A DNA stretch of 64,000 nt. Origin: Xestospongia muta. Its lineage: Eukaryota > Porifera > Demospongiae > Haplosclerida > Petrosiidae. Below the pieces are notes generated by a model, which was given only the letters and a program-made list of their open reading frames with translations, was not told the DNA's origin and ran no database searches. The stretch lies in the NCBI GenBank assembly GCA_963693285.1, contig OY848917.1, forward strand, positions 16,911,245 through 16,975,244, given 5' to 3'. A program made the translations under genes and the position numbers. This document shows, one piece after another, positions 50,101-61,800 of the stretch; position 1 is the first letter of the stretch, and the number at the start of each line of letters is the position of its first letter.

Positions 50101-53100
50101 ATTAGAGAGTGAACACAGAGAAACGCTTTGAAAACTGGAAAAGGATAGACCCAGTTACTTTCTTTGATCCTGAGATTAATGGAGTTACAATTGCTAATGA
50201 GTATTATGACATTAAGCCATTGATGAATCCATTTCAAGTAAAGTTCAGTTGATTTTATGATCTTTTAAATATAGTGTCCTTTAAGGTTTGTAGGAAAGTG
50301 GTTGATAAATGTCAACCAGACATGGCCCTACCTTACTTAAAATTTAAAGTCTCTCTCAAACATAAGAATGAACCCCCTGACCTAGAGCTCACTTTTAAAA
50401 GAATAGGTCAACCGTTGACTTTGGTAATTCCTAGTTATGATTTGAAACAAGTACAGGAGACAACAAGTGAGAGACAATAAAAATAGGATCTAGTCATGTT
50501 TCTGTTAGCATAACACATTGCTGGAGCTTTTATAAAATACTGAATATACTAATATGTATGCTCCTTTTCCTAATAGTTATCTCTGACAGCACTCCTTCCA
50601 CCACTACTCCTACTACTGCTAGTATACCTACTTCCACCAGTAATCCTCCTTCTATCCATATGCACTCATCATATCCATCAGGAATATCTGATAAATTATT
50701 ATGTGAGTTATGTAATATCCAAGTTAATGAATAATTTTGTCATTGAAATAATTGAGTTGTCTTTCTTATTTCCTTAACTATTAGGTAAAGCACCTAAGAA
50801 ACAACACCTGATGACACTACTTCACAAAATTAAGTACATGTGGGATATTATTGGTGGACAACTTGCTGTGTCTCATAATGTTATCATGTCTGCTCAAAAC
50901 AGTGCACCATATAATGATACCAGAAAACTCTCAGAAGTCCTTCAGGTGTGGATAGACGAGAGAACATGTGAAGTGTCTTGGAGAAAGATCATCACTGTTG
51001 TTGAGGAGCCACCTGTAGAACACAAAGATGTAGCCGAGAATATATTTCACTTCTTACAAAGACCTGAGATCAGGAGTGAATATCTTTCTTCTTATCAACC
51101 TGGTAAAATTAAATATATATATATATATTTAACAATTGTTCCTACATCACTCTATAGGTCAATTGATTTCCACTTTTTATTCTCCTCCTCCAGTTCAACA
51201 AAAACCTATTGAGACAAAAGGTATAACTATATAGCTATAATGTTAAATAAGAGGTATATTAATAATCTTTATTGTAATCAGATGCTTAACATTAATTCCC
51301 ATGCATTTCAGATAATGATAAGGATCCTACTGTCACATTCAAATCTAAAAATGAAGGTGTGTATTATAAATGTACCCAACCTCCAAATACACCACATCTT
51401 GGTGAGAAAATACATATACAATAAGTAGACATTTTTTCTCCACCTCCAGCTCAAACAAAACCTACTGAGATTAAATGTATAACAATATAATAAATGACTC
51501 ATTTGCATATTTGTTATATTTCAGATCATCCTAGTATTGCTACTACTCCACCTCCAATTGGACCAAAACCAGCTGAAAAGAAAGGTACCCACAACTAAAT
51601 ATACTCTAAGATACTTACATTATAGGTCAATCTTTATCTGGTGCCCAATCTCCAAATACAACACAACTTGGTGAGAAAGTAGATAGCAACAATTAGACAA
51701 ATTTCTTTATATACCATGAACATATTTGAAAGGATTTAAATATTAATTTCTTTCTAGTGAAAGTAGAGGAAATGGAACAAGAAGCTCCCTTACAGTCAAC
51801 CAATCCTATTGGAGTAAGTTAATTAGTTATTATGATTTATTACTATAATATTATGTGACATAATTTCATAAAACTCTTACATAATGTAATAATACATACC
51901 ACAAAGTGGTTATGCAACAATTCAAGTGTTCATCTGAAGTTTTATATTCTTCTACAATATATACATATAAGATTACAGATAATGATTAAATATGAAAATA
52001 GGCTTATTATTTTTGTCTTAGTCTACTGGCAATGAAATATTTATAATAGAAGAGTTTATTTTATATATATTTGAAAAAAATATTTTGCAAAATTTGGGCT
52101 GATTGTGATTGTGTATACATATTTATATATAAATGCAAATAAGTGTAATAGTATTATGAATGCATCTCTCTTTTTAGTTTGCTGCTTATTGTCTTCATGA
52201 ACAAGCTAAACAATGGGAGGAAAAAGATAATGACGTGATACTAGTTACTAAACGTATGGCCAGACTGATGATGCAAATGTCAAAGTTTGCCCAGTAAGTG
52301 TTATAGAGTGAAATGTATTACTTCAATATGTAGTTTATAGAAGTTCATAGAATCCAAACTAAACATTACAAATATAAGTATACTTGGTATAGTGTATAGT
52401 CTGTTAGTACTGTATCCTGAGTACTCCACTAGTGTATTACTTTCAGTTTAAAGATAACTTTGATAACCTTTCCTCTATAGAGAGGAAGAAAGTGATGTGA
52501 AATCTAAAGATGATTTTATCCAAACAGCTAAACTTATTGTCAATGACAATTTAGAAATTGTTAAAATAGCTAAACAAGTTGCTGAACTCTGTACAGACAT
52601 ACAATTGAAAAGTGTGAGTTAAAGAGAGTTTGATAACAAAAAATATTCATGCTGTATATTCTAAAATTTTTGTGAGAAAAATGTTTTGCAAATTTCTTTT
52701 AAATAGGAATTTTGTGAAAAAATTGTGAAATCTGGTATATGCAAATGCCAAGCCCATTGTACATGAACAATCTTAAGAACAATAAACTTCTTGAAAACTT
52801 TCTTACAGTATTGATAACACCAATTTCACAAGCATATCTTAGCAATCTTGGCATTCTCTTCTGTGAACAAATCCTAGTAGGTAGCACATTTAGTTCTCCA
52901 ACTGTCATGTTTTGATTGTAGTAGTATTAACTCAGTAACACTTTCATTAGCTGCTGCAATGTTGGAGGACAAAAGCTGTGAGGAAAGTGGACCTTGTGGG
53001 TTGGGAAAAATAGAATAATCCTTCTTAAAATACTTCAATAGAGCCACGTGGTTACAACTCACAATGTTGACTCCAATAATATTTAATGTTGACTGTAATA

Positions 53101-54028
53101 TATTTTATTAAAATTTGAAAATTCTTTTACTTAAAAAATTTAATGTATATAGTACATAGAGTACCTTTTAATGTGTGAGTAACTTTCTAATTATCCATTG
53201 TTAACACATCTTATAAGAATTAATAGTAACTGTATACAGCTATTTATACCTGAGTTTGGTCATTTGTTAACTTTTTTTCATTCTATTTTATATCCTCCAT
53301 TACAGACTCTGTCACCTCTTCTTGGCAGTATTCCAACTTATGCCATACAATTTCAAATACACGTTGGTAAGCATGCAAGAAACAGAGGAGGAAATAGTAA
53401 GTTATAAACTAAGAAGTACTACTATTCAATCATTGAGTAACAAAAGTAAAAATAATGAAAAAGTGTGTCATTATAGTGTTGTTATATTATTTTGACACAA
53501 TGTACCTTTCATCCACAAATTATACTGCATGTACATGGCTATGGGGCGCCGTTTGTGTCAAAACTGGAAAAATGTCATGATATATGATAAATCGTGGGTT
53601 ATTTAGTAAATCATACATTATTTAATAAATTATGATAATTTTCCAATTTTGACACAAACAGTTACGGGTCACTATTTGTGTCAAAATTGGAAAATTTTCA
53701 TGATTAAATAAGTCATTATTAATTAAATAACTCTTGATTTATTTAATAAATCATCCATTATTTAGTAAATCACAATTTATTTAACAAATAATGAGTATTA
53801 AAAGTAAATCAATTTTGACACAAACGGCACAACATACATGTCATATCATATATGTAGTTTACACATAGTGTTATGTATGTACATTCTCTACCTTGTGCAT
53901 ACTTCCATGATTTTATAGACCCTGAAGCAGATAAAGAAGCCACCAGATTGTTGACACTCAATGCTGAGAAACTCATGAATGCTGTGAGTGAAGTACTCAA
54001 TATTACAGAGAGTGCTTTAACAAAATAA
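35135..54028 (+). CDS. Ankyrin-ZU5-UPA-death-vinculin tail fusion protein (main copy)
   Basis: Twenty exons join in consistent phase to 894 codons including the stop. Ankyrin repeats, one phase-0 exon each: 35135-35227, 35502-35600, 44969-45067, 49088-49186, with a fifth in 49230-49413 (DGNTALHIACKGGHINIVQS). ZU5: 49473-50032 (EYGIKFVIPPSSVDVGQEVK, CDVELVSCFYKI). UPA: 50106-50237 and 50286-50466 (LPYLKFKVSL). Thr/Ser/Pro linker: 50577-50702. Death-like domain: 50785-51102 (LSEVLQVWIDERTCEVSWRK). Pro-rich linker: 51158-51220, 51312-51401, 51450-51476, 51525-51584, 51626-51670, 51758-51813. Vinculin-tail-like: 52178-52293 (NDVILVTKRMARLMMQMSKF), 52481-52613 (KIAKQVAELCTD), 53306-53396 (IPTYAIQFQI), 53919-54028 (RLLTLNAEKLMNAV). 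ZU5-UPA-death is the supramodule of UNC5, PIDD and ankyrins; the vinculin tail binds F-actin. The stop (54026-54028) comes 17 codons before that of the copy at 105-265. The start codon is not settled. Confidence 0.8.
35866..35925. repeat. Left flank of the satellite, resembling its right flank
   Basis: The run from cattgtagtaaa through gtactatta to aagcct is found again, diverged, at 44049-44100 immediately after the last satellite unit. The pair brackets the array. Confidence 0.5.
36294..44048. repeat. 143-bp satellite array, about 54 units, inside an intron
   Basis: Successive units space at 143 bp: the word catttacaat starts at 36351, 36494, 36637, 36780 and 36923, and so on. Typical words are tgtgtcatttacaatatcat, tatataatgtaatataactt and gtgttattttgttttctttc. 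Most units are full length. A subset lacks about ten bases around ttttttatatcttgttcccg. Units 39690-40800 show a higher-order pattern. The array fills most of the intron between the second and third ankyrin exons (35601-44968), the largest intron in the window. No unit contains a long open frame. Confidence 0.95.
45068..49087. other. Intron 4 of the main family A gene (4.0 kb)
   Basis: It contains the small LTR element at 46261-47386. 47490-47760 has a word-like composition in one + strand frame (KQRQLHNKTAHKITSTKN, interrupted by stops), which may be a decayed DNA transposon I cannot name. Nothing else is supported. Confidence 0.4.
46261..47386 (-). mobile_element. Small non-autonomous LTR retrotransposon
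   Basis: Two direct repeats, 46265-46434 (170 bp) and 47206-47382 (177 bp), differ mainly by a 7-base insertion. They bracket about 770 bp, and TGAT flanks the element on both sides (46261-46264, 47383-47386), a plausible 4-bp target duplication. Read on the - strand, each repeat begins TGTAGTGACC, and the 5' one is followed by tttggtgacccgg, a plausible primer-binding site; that site is partly duplicated (about 47161-47206). The internal part holds only one short gag-like frame (46964 down to 46650, with a second overlapping open frame). No protease, reverse transcriptase or integrase is present, so movement would need help from a full relative. Confidence 0.75.
52690..53062 (-). pseudogene. 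Decayed repeat-associated protein fragment in a family A intron
   Basis: In the intron between exons 52481-52613 and 53306-53396, - strand frames read VALLKYFKKDYSIFPNPQGP then NIAAANESVTELI, and after a frame change RYACEIGVINTVRKFSR. The second part resembles the helix-turn-helix-like AKIAKYAxExGVxxAxRxFS motif I associate with transposon-linked proteins of sponges and cnidarians. It is broken by stops and frameshifts. Confidence 0.35.
53548..53828. mobile_element. MITE-like element with nested inverted repeats
   Basis: The outer ends gccgtttgtgtcaaaa (53548) and ttttgacacaaacggc (to 53828) are perfect inverted repeats. An inner inverted copy, ccaattttgacacaaac and gtgtcaaaattgg, lies at 53642-53690. 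The element can therefore fold as two successive stem-loops, each closed by the same end sequence, as if two MITEs had inserted head to tail. It lies in the last intron, just upstream of the final vinculin-tail exon. Confidence 0.8.
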
Positions 54029-56721
54029 ACTCCAGAAACTTGTGATAGCTTGAGTGATCTAAGCTGGGTCAAAAAATAACACTAAACTAATAAACTTAAT
54101 TAATTGCTGTATCCTTATTTGTACAGCATAGTCTCAAGTATTTAGTATAATTTTACATATATTGGTATTTTGTAGTTGCTGATTTTGTTTTCCTAAAATG
54201 ATGTTATTTCAATGGAGAATTCAATAAACTCTATTTAGTTTGATTTTATTGTACTTCTTACTACTGAGTTCAAGTTGATATCATCAGATTCCTTTTATTC
54301 TTATAGTTCTTATATTGTAGAGTGGTTAACTTTTTTTAGCTAAGCTTTCTTATTGGTAAGTAGAGAGTCATACCAAAATTGGGAATCTAGCTTATATCAT
54401 AGTACACATGACACAACAGATTATGATGAAATATAAGTAAAAACAAATTTGTTATTAATATATACATTGTTGCCAAGCCAATGCAGAGTTTGATGATAGT
54501 AAAATCTTGGATAGACAGTAAGATTGTGACTTCCATACTGATGAATGATAATCTGTTTTACAACTTGAGTCTGACATAGATATTAGAGTACTAGAGTATC
54601 CAATAAACTGGCCTATTTATTTGCATGAGCAAATAATATTTGTGTACATTGTAGATAAAGCACTGTCTAGTGATCAATCAATATGATATCTGCTGAAGTT
54701 CACGATAATTTGCAAACTCTTTTGTTGATATAATCATTATCGTTCCTTACCCACATAATATAATTGCAGTGATACTCATAACTATGACACCTACACAAGC
54801 ATAAATATATTAGAGCCCTTAGACCTATAATAAGTGATGAAAATCATTTTAAAAAATGAAGAAATGATGGTGAGAAACCTTGTGGAATAAAATGAGAGAA
54901 ATACGAGCATTGACAATTGCTACAATGTTACTGTTCAGCTGAAGATGCTTGTTGTATAGGTGACAATTGAATGTGTCATTATTAATATTGTGTGAGTTAT
55001 TACTGCCAAAGCAGGCAAACATGCACCAGATGAAGCAGGAACATGTGAGTTTGTGGTGGTGACAAAATTAAGGAGTCACTTATCTTGTTAGAGTGAGTTA
55101 CTGTACTATAACATCTCTGTAGATTGAAATAAAGAATACTTGATGGGGCAGCTTGTAACTCAAATTATTGAACCAGACACAAGTATAGTCTTTTTCTAGT
55201 AATCAATGACAGCACAAACTCTTTTGTAATAGTGGCTTTCAAAAAAGCCGTTTATTTGAGCAGATCAGGAGTAATGCAAGAAATAATTTTGCTGCAATCA
55301 CAAGTAATATTAAGGGTCTCTGTTGTCACATTTGAATGATTTCTTAACGACAAATTACTATTATGAAATCATGAATACCAGAGAACAAGGTTTAGTTACA
55401 CTGCATATAAATGGAGACAAAGATTAAGCTGACATTTTAGACAAGATGAGAAAGAAGCAAAAAAGAGTAAGAGTGAGTGCACGAGAGAGGGGGGAGGAGA
55501 AGAAGGAAAGAGCCTTATTATTTGTGTATAAACTGAGTAACAGGGGACAAAGATCAAGAGAACACTTTAGAGAGGAAAAAATGAAAGGAGAGATGAAACA
55601 AGAAAACAAGACAAAGTAGAGTGAATAGTATCAGTACTTATACAACAATAAAGAGAGTAATTGTAAAAGGAGACAGACCAATGACAAAAAAAAAACAAGA
55701 CTGGCTACAAATATAGTTTATAAAAGATTGTGAAAAGAGAAAACTGAAACTGAACAGATAATGCAACATCAATACCTTAATGAAGGATACATCAATAAAC
55801 ATTGGCTGAAAATAATATGTACCAGGAACAGAAGATGAATTAACAAAACTGCTATTAATATTTTGTACTATTGTGATCTATTTTTGAATTACCTAATTGA
55901 TATTCAATTTTATTACCTATTGTGTCAAACCCTAGTACTACTATGCTTGAGAATTGCTGGAGTTACAAAGAACCTCATATTGTGAGGAAATTCAATCTCA
56001 CATGTACAATTTACAGTAACTGTCTGTATCCTATACATCATTGTATTATTGTTAAGATATAAGAATATACCACTTACTTACATAGTTCATGTAGTTCAAC
56101 AAATGAAGTCTCTTGATCAGAAAAGATATGCAGGACTGTTCTATTATAAATTCCATAGTGATAAACCTACATGTAAATTCTAGTGTCTAACTAATGAGAC
56201 ATTAAACAGAATATTACCTTGAAAATTAATGTTAATCAGTATAATGGTTATGTCTGATGTCTACTATACTTGTCAGTGTCTTGTATGCAGCCTAAATGAC
56301 TCTATATTGGGTAAGTCAACTGATAATTTTTTTTGTAACATGTATGATGAATATATTAAATCAAGAAATGTAATTTTACCTCTGGCCAAAGAATATGCAA
56401 AAAAGTCTTAAACAGTATTAACTATCAAAGTAAAATAGGAGCATTTATGGAGGAGACTTCATATTTAACCAAGACAATATCTTCCCTCAACTAATAGTAA
56501 CATTAAGAGAGAATCAACAGTAACTAATAGTAACTCCCATCATTAAAAACTGTTGTCCATACTTAGTGTATTACAACAGTGTTGTTATATTATTTTGATA
56601 CGATATGTCTTTCTCCACAAATTATATTGCTTGAAAATAGCATATACATAGTATGTATTTTACATATAGTATTATATTATGTACCTTCTCTAATTTTTTG
56701 TGTATTTACTTGATTTTATAG
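54029..56721. other. Intergenic region after the main family A gene
   Basis: 54029-54260 matches the flank after the copy at 105-265, including the lost C-terminal codons (54029-54079). 55430-55620 is strongly purine-rich on the + strand (agaaagaagcaaaaaagagt), giving pyrimidine-rich - strand frames without meaning. No gene is seen. Confidence 0.5.
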
Positions 56722-56887
56722 ACCTGAAGCAGATAAAGAAGGTATTAGATTGTTGACAGTTAGTGTTATGAATCACATGACTGCTGTGGATGTAGTACTT
56801 AACACTACAGAGAGTGCTTTAATAAAATATCTCAAGGAGCTCCTGTGGACTCGACTGGTTTAAGATGGTCAAAACATCGCACTGAAC
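56722..56887 (+). pseudogene. Extra vinculin-tail terminal exon, frameshifted
   Basis: A homologue of exons 105-265 and 53919-54028 follows the same kind of acceptor (gattttatag). One base is missing right after the splice site compared with both other copies, which shifts the frame. The homologous register would read ADKEGIRLLTV then VVLNTTESALIK before a further disruption of the C-terminal arm. Its upstream exons are absent: the preceding 2.7 kb is the flank of the main gene, so it is a lone duplicated exon plus its 3' flank. Confidence 0.7.
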
Positions 56888-57721
56888 TAGTAAACTTATG
56901 ATCATTGATGTATCTTGTATATGTACCATCTAGTTGTCTCTAATAGTAGTATAGTTTTTAGATTTATTGGTATTTTGTAACTGCTGAGTTTGTTCTCCTC
57001 AATATGATGTAATTTCAATTGAGTATTTACTAAACTCTATTAGCTTGACTTTACAAAACGACCATAACTTTGCTAACTGCTTATTATTGAGTTCAAGTAG
57101 ATATCATTGGATTCCTTCATTCTTTCAGTTCTTATATCATGGAGTGATGGATGGTTCTTGGTGTGACATCACATAAAGTCTAAATCAAACCTAACATTAT
57201 TAAATCAATGACACATAGTGATGTCATCATAGGACATGTTGTTACATCATCAGTCAAGTTACACCAAGAAGCACCCTATGTCTTAGAAAGACTCCATTTT
57301 AATCCATCACAATAACTCGAGCACATAGTCAGTGACAATTGGATGGCCTAATCAGTGATTGGTCTAACTGATTCAATACCATAACATGTGATAGTGAAAT
57401 GATTTTGAACTTATATAGGAATTGAAAACATTATATCACTACTTAGTACATTGGTCATGTAATTAGCCACAAAGAAAGATAAACAAAACAGTTTTAAATG
57501 TATTCTATCTACTCACAATATATTGTTACCTTGTACAACAGCTAGTTACTGGACTACTGTTTGTTAACGAAATATAATGATACAAAGAATTTAACCACAA
57601 TTTTGTAAATTATTTTGTTTTTATAAAATCATAAATCAGAACAGAACTATGTCATGTAAATGACAACTACAATAAAAAAGTATAGTAATAATAATAATAA
57701 TAATAAGAGTTACTCAGACAA
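56888..57721. other. Convergent intergenic spacer, unit 3
   Basis: Homologous to 266-1014 and 5758-6226. No gene is seen. It links the orphan tail exon to TGFBRAP1 copy 3 in the usual tail-to-tail order. Confidence 0.55.
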
Positions 57722-58800
57722 TTAATAATCAGAGAACCAAGTACCAGTTATGGGACATATATTTTTATTACGTCCACATTTGAGGTGAGTGACAATACCA
57801 TTAGGATAACGTACAAATGCAGTGGCTTCAGTGAATGGTAACTGACAAACTGGACATACTCTATAGAAGAGAGAGTATCAAGTTACATTTACTATATGTA
57901 GACAATGTCTTCTGTATAAACAACTAATAAAGATGTATTGTATGTGATCTATATTAAAATATCATTTTGCCAACAAGGAGTAAACAAACTACAATTGATT
58001 ACAATCTGTTGTCATAGTAATAATGATACCAACATGTACCTGGTATCAGTAATTTTCACAGGTCCCTCTTGTAATTTCATTAATTCAAATTTTGTCTAAA
58101 ATAAAGATAAAATAAAGAATAATAATTATATCAATAATATTAGTAATGTCTCTAAAAATGGATATCCTCATTTGAAAAAAACTGACAATTACTAAGATAA
58201 TTGTGAGCTACCTCTGACTCATCAAATACAACCAATATTTACAATTTTACATAAAACATTTTAATAACTTGTGTTAATAATACATTTATTATATATCTAT
58301 TATTATGACATAAAATATAGTACAATTAATGTGTTACACATTTGAAATCCTATTACTGTAGCAGTACATAATGTTTACCTGTAAATTTTCTCCTTTAGCT
58401 AGACTGTGTTCTATTTTACTTGTACGTCCAGCATTAGTTGTACTACGAATACTGCGAACAAGAAAATCTTTGACAGTACTGATTTCCCATTGAGATGGTA
58501 ATATCTGGAGTACCTATAACATGACAATACATAATAACAATATGTATCTGTAATATAGTTATACTTTACATCTAATTAACAAAATAGTAATATTTACTGA
58601 CAATCATCTAACAGAGCTGTTGATGAGTACACAAAACTAGATCAAGAACTGATACTTTGTATCAACTAACCACTGTACAGTGTGAAATTTAGTGAAAATA
58701 AAATTTAATAACTGAAATGGTGTTTGGAAAGTTAAACTTGACAAATTAAAAAATCTCACCAAACTGCTATATTACAGTTACCAAGGATAGCATAAATTAT

Positions 58801-58841
<41 letters not shown>

Positions 58842-61800
58842 GTTCTTACCTTTGCAGCATCAAATTCTTCACCATGTGTGTTCAAGAGTTTTAGTGCTTG
58901 TTTAATAAGAGGTGGTTTGGAACTAAAATAATATTATGTTAGTTAATAAAGGGTTAACTAACTTACCCATCAGATGGTCTAAGGTAGACAGTTAATAATG
59001 TCTGGTATACTCGTTGACGATCTTGTCTGCTACGACCCTATCATAATTAAAGTTATATTATATCATATTCTATAACAAACTTATAACATGTATTATATTA
59101 TTGAATCTTGTTTAAATATATATATTAGCTTACCTTTGTATATATAGAACAATATCGTTCAGCACCTTCATAATCCTGTAAATGATGAGCTAATATACTA
59201 AGAGCTTTTTCATGTTCATCCATCTGTATAAATTATAAAGACACATAATAACTACATAATAACTACTGTTATGTACATGTACAAGTATACTCTCTCATGA
59301 TAACATTATAATAAATGTGTTAGTGTATATATATGTGTGTGTGTGTGTGTGTATATATACATTTACATGTATAGTTTTAAGATTTTTATGATTAAAGAAA
59401 TGATATGTGAGGTGTCTATCAAGTTTTACCACTGATATATGCTACAATACATTGACTTACTCTGCCATAAAGAATAGCACATTCTTTGTATAAGTCAGTG
59501 TCTTGAACTCTGTTTAATAAAAAGGAGGCACGATAACTAGATGATTCTTCAAGAAAGCTCTGTAATTTTGCCCTGTCAAATAATAAATATGATAATTAGT
59601 AATGTTAGACTGATTTTAAAATGTTAATCTTATTAAGTGTCATGTAAAATGGATCAACAATATTTATATATGTACCTGGCCTCCTTTAAGTGTTTGGTAT
59701 TCTTCTCTTCTTTTAACTTTAATACTTTTTCTAAATACAACATACCAAGACGAGTATGAAAGACCTCATCCTAGACAACACAACAATAAACAGTATACCT
59801 GTAATATTATTAATACATACATTATCAATATAATAGACTTATTAAATGATATATTAGTATTAATAATACACTATTACCTTCAATTCTAGTTCATGTATTA
59901 AGTGTTCTAAGTAAAGTAGACTAGCTTGAACATATGGTGATAATTTTTCAAGTACTACAGAATGTTCTAGTTGTACACGTCCTTTGTCTTTACCAAGTCT
60001 GTCAATAAATATTTTAACTCCTTTTAGTTCATCATGATCTAGTACCCATTTAGAATACTTCAGTAGTAAATCATTATCAATAAACCTGGAATATAAAGAT
60101 AATATAATATTATATTGTATATAGTAATATTGCTAACATCAGCAATATTAAATACTCATTACAGAAACCACCAAAGTTCTACACTATAGCACTGTCAGTT
60201 AGATATATAATATATCATATAACTACATGTATATTAACTCTACTATTAATTGTATCTATTATATTTAGTTATAATTCAATATAGTATACATTAATATCAG
60301 CAATAAGACACACCCAATTCAATGTAATTTCATGTTTGATATTAGAATTTTATCACATACTAATATTACCGATAATCAGGATAGTCACTAAAATCACTAA
60401 ATTAGACACTCAAGAACAGTAGAAGTAGAATGTGTCATACAACTACAATTAATAGTAAGATTAAACTGCATAACAAGTCATGTGACGACAATTAATAGTA
60501 GGATTAAACTGCATAACAAGTCATGTGACTACAATTAATAGTAGGATTAAACTGCATAACAAGTCATGTGACTACAGTTACTAGTAGGATTAAACTGCAT
60601 AACAAGTCATGTGACTACAATCTCAACTCACGATGTTAAAAACTTGACAATGTGATCAAGTCCAGGAAATTGATTATCAGATAATTTTCCATCATATATT
60701 CTAGTCCATATTTGTAGTGCAGTATCCACATTACCATTATAATAATATAGTAAACCCAGAGCAAAATAACACTAGAGAAATAGTATATTATCAAAAAATA
60801 ATAATATCATTTGGTGATATATAAATGTACATGTGTCTGGATATACAAATGTACCAATACTTTATTAGTTGTTAATAATACCTTAAAACAACTGATAGAG
60901 ATAAGTCAGATAATTATGATATATTCTTTAATAACTTATTATAATACCAAGCTATGCAGTTACTAGACAATAACAAATTATACAGGTGCTTTTCTAACTA
61001 TCCAATCTTGTATAGAGTTTATAATCAACTATAACAAAAAGTACCTGATTCTTCTCAAATGCAACTCGAGCATCTTCAAAGTTGAGATAGAGTTCATGAT
61101 GTTCAATATAATTTATAAGAGATGATGGATTGTCTTCAGCTAATAACTTCACTAGAACAGTGTCCACCTCCTACACATATACATATATAGAGATACATTT
61201 ATCTAGTTATTTAGCAATTTAAAAATAGTTTACAGTTTTCTGTATCAGTGGTTATAAACTATATATACAAAATACCAGACACAACTGAATAGTACAATAT
61301 ATTGACAAAATATAATAGTGCTTAGTGGGTTAAAATTTATGAGTAAAATTAATATATTTTAACCCTCATTATTACTCTACAGTTATCAACTCAATAAAAT
61401 ATAGAACTATACCTCTTTTCTTCCCAAAGCAACAGCTGTAGTTCGTATTTCTTTCTAAGGTGTGTAAATATGAAGTGTAAATATAAAATATATAAAAGTA
61501 CTCACTAAATATCTGATTAAAAACTTTTTAGCTTCTTTCATGTTAATCTTTCCATCATTAGCTGTAATAATAGAAATAACAACATCACATGGATAAAACA
61601 ACTTTGTTAATTATTATGTAGTCTGTGGTCATATAACATTAACTAAGAGCACTACAATCACTACATATACTAAAGATAGAGACTGAGATAATACAAGTAG
61701 TAGTAAGTGTAGGAGGCTATTGTTAGTACAAACCTCTTAGATAACTAGAAATAAAGTCTAGAACATTCAATGATGTTAGATCTTCTATTTTTAATTTATA

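Noticed and set aside
55424..55609. 61-codon - strand Ser/Leu/Phe-rich frame as a membrane peptide
   Set aside because: It is the complement of a purine-rich tract and explained by composition.
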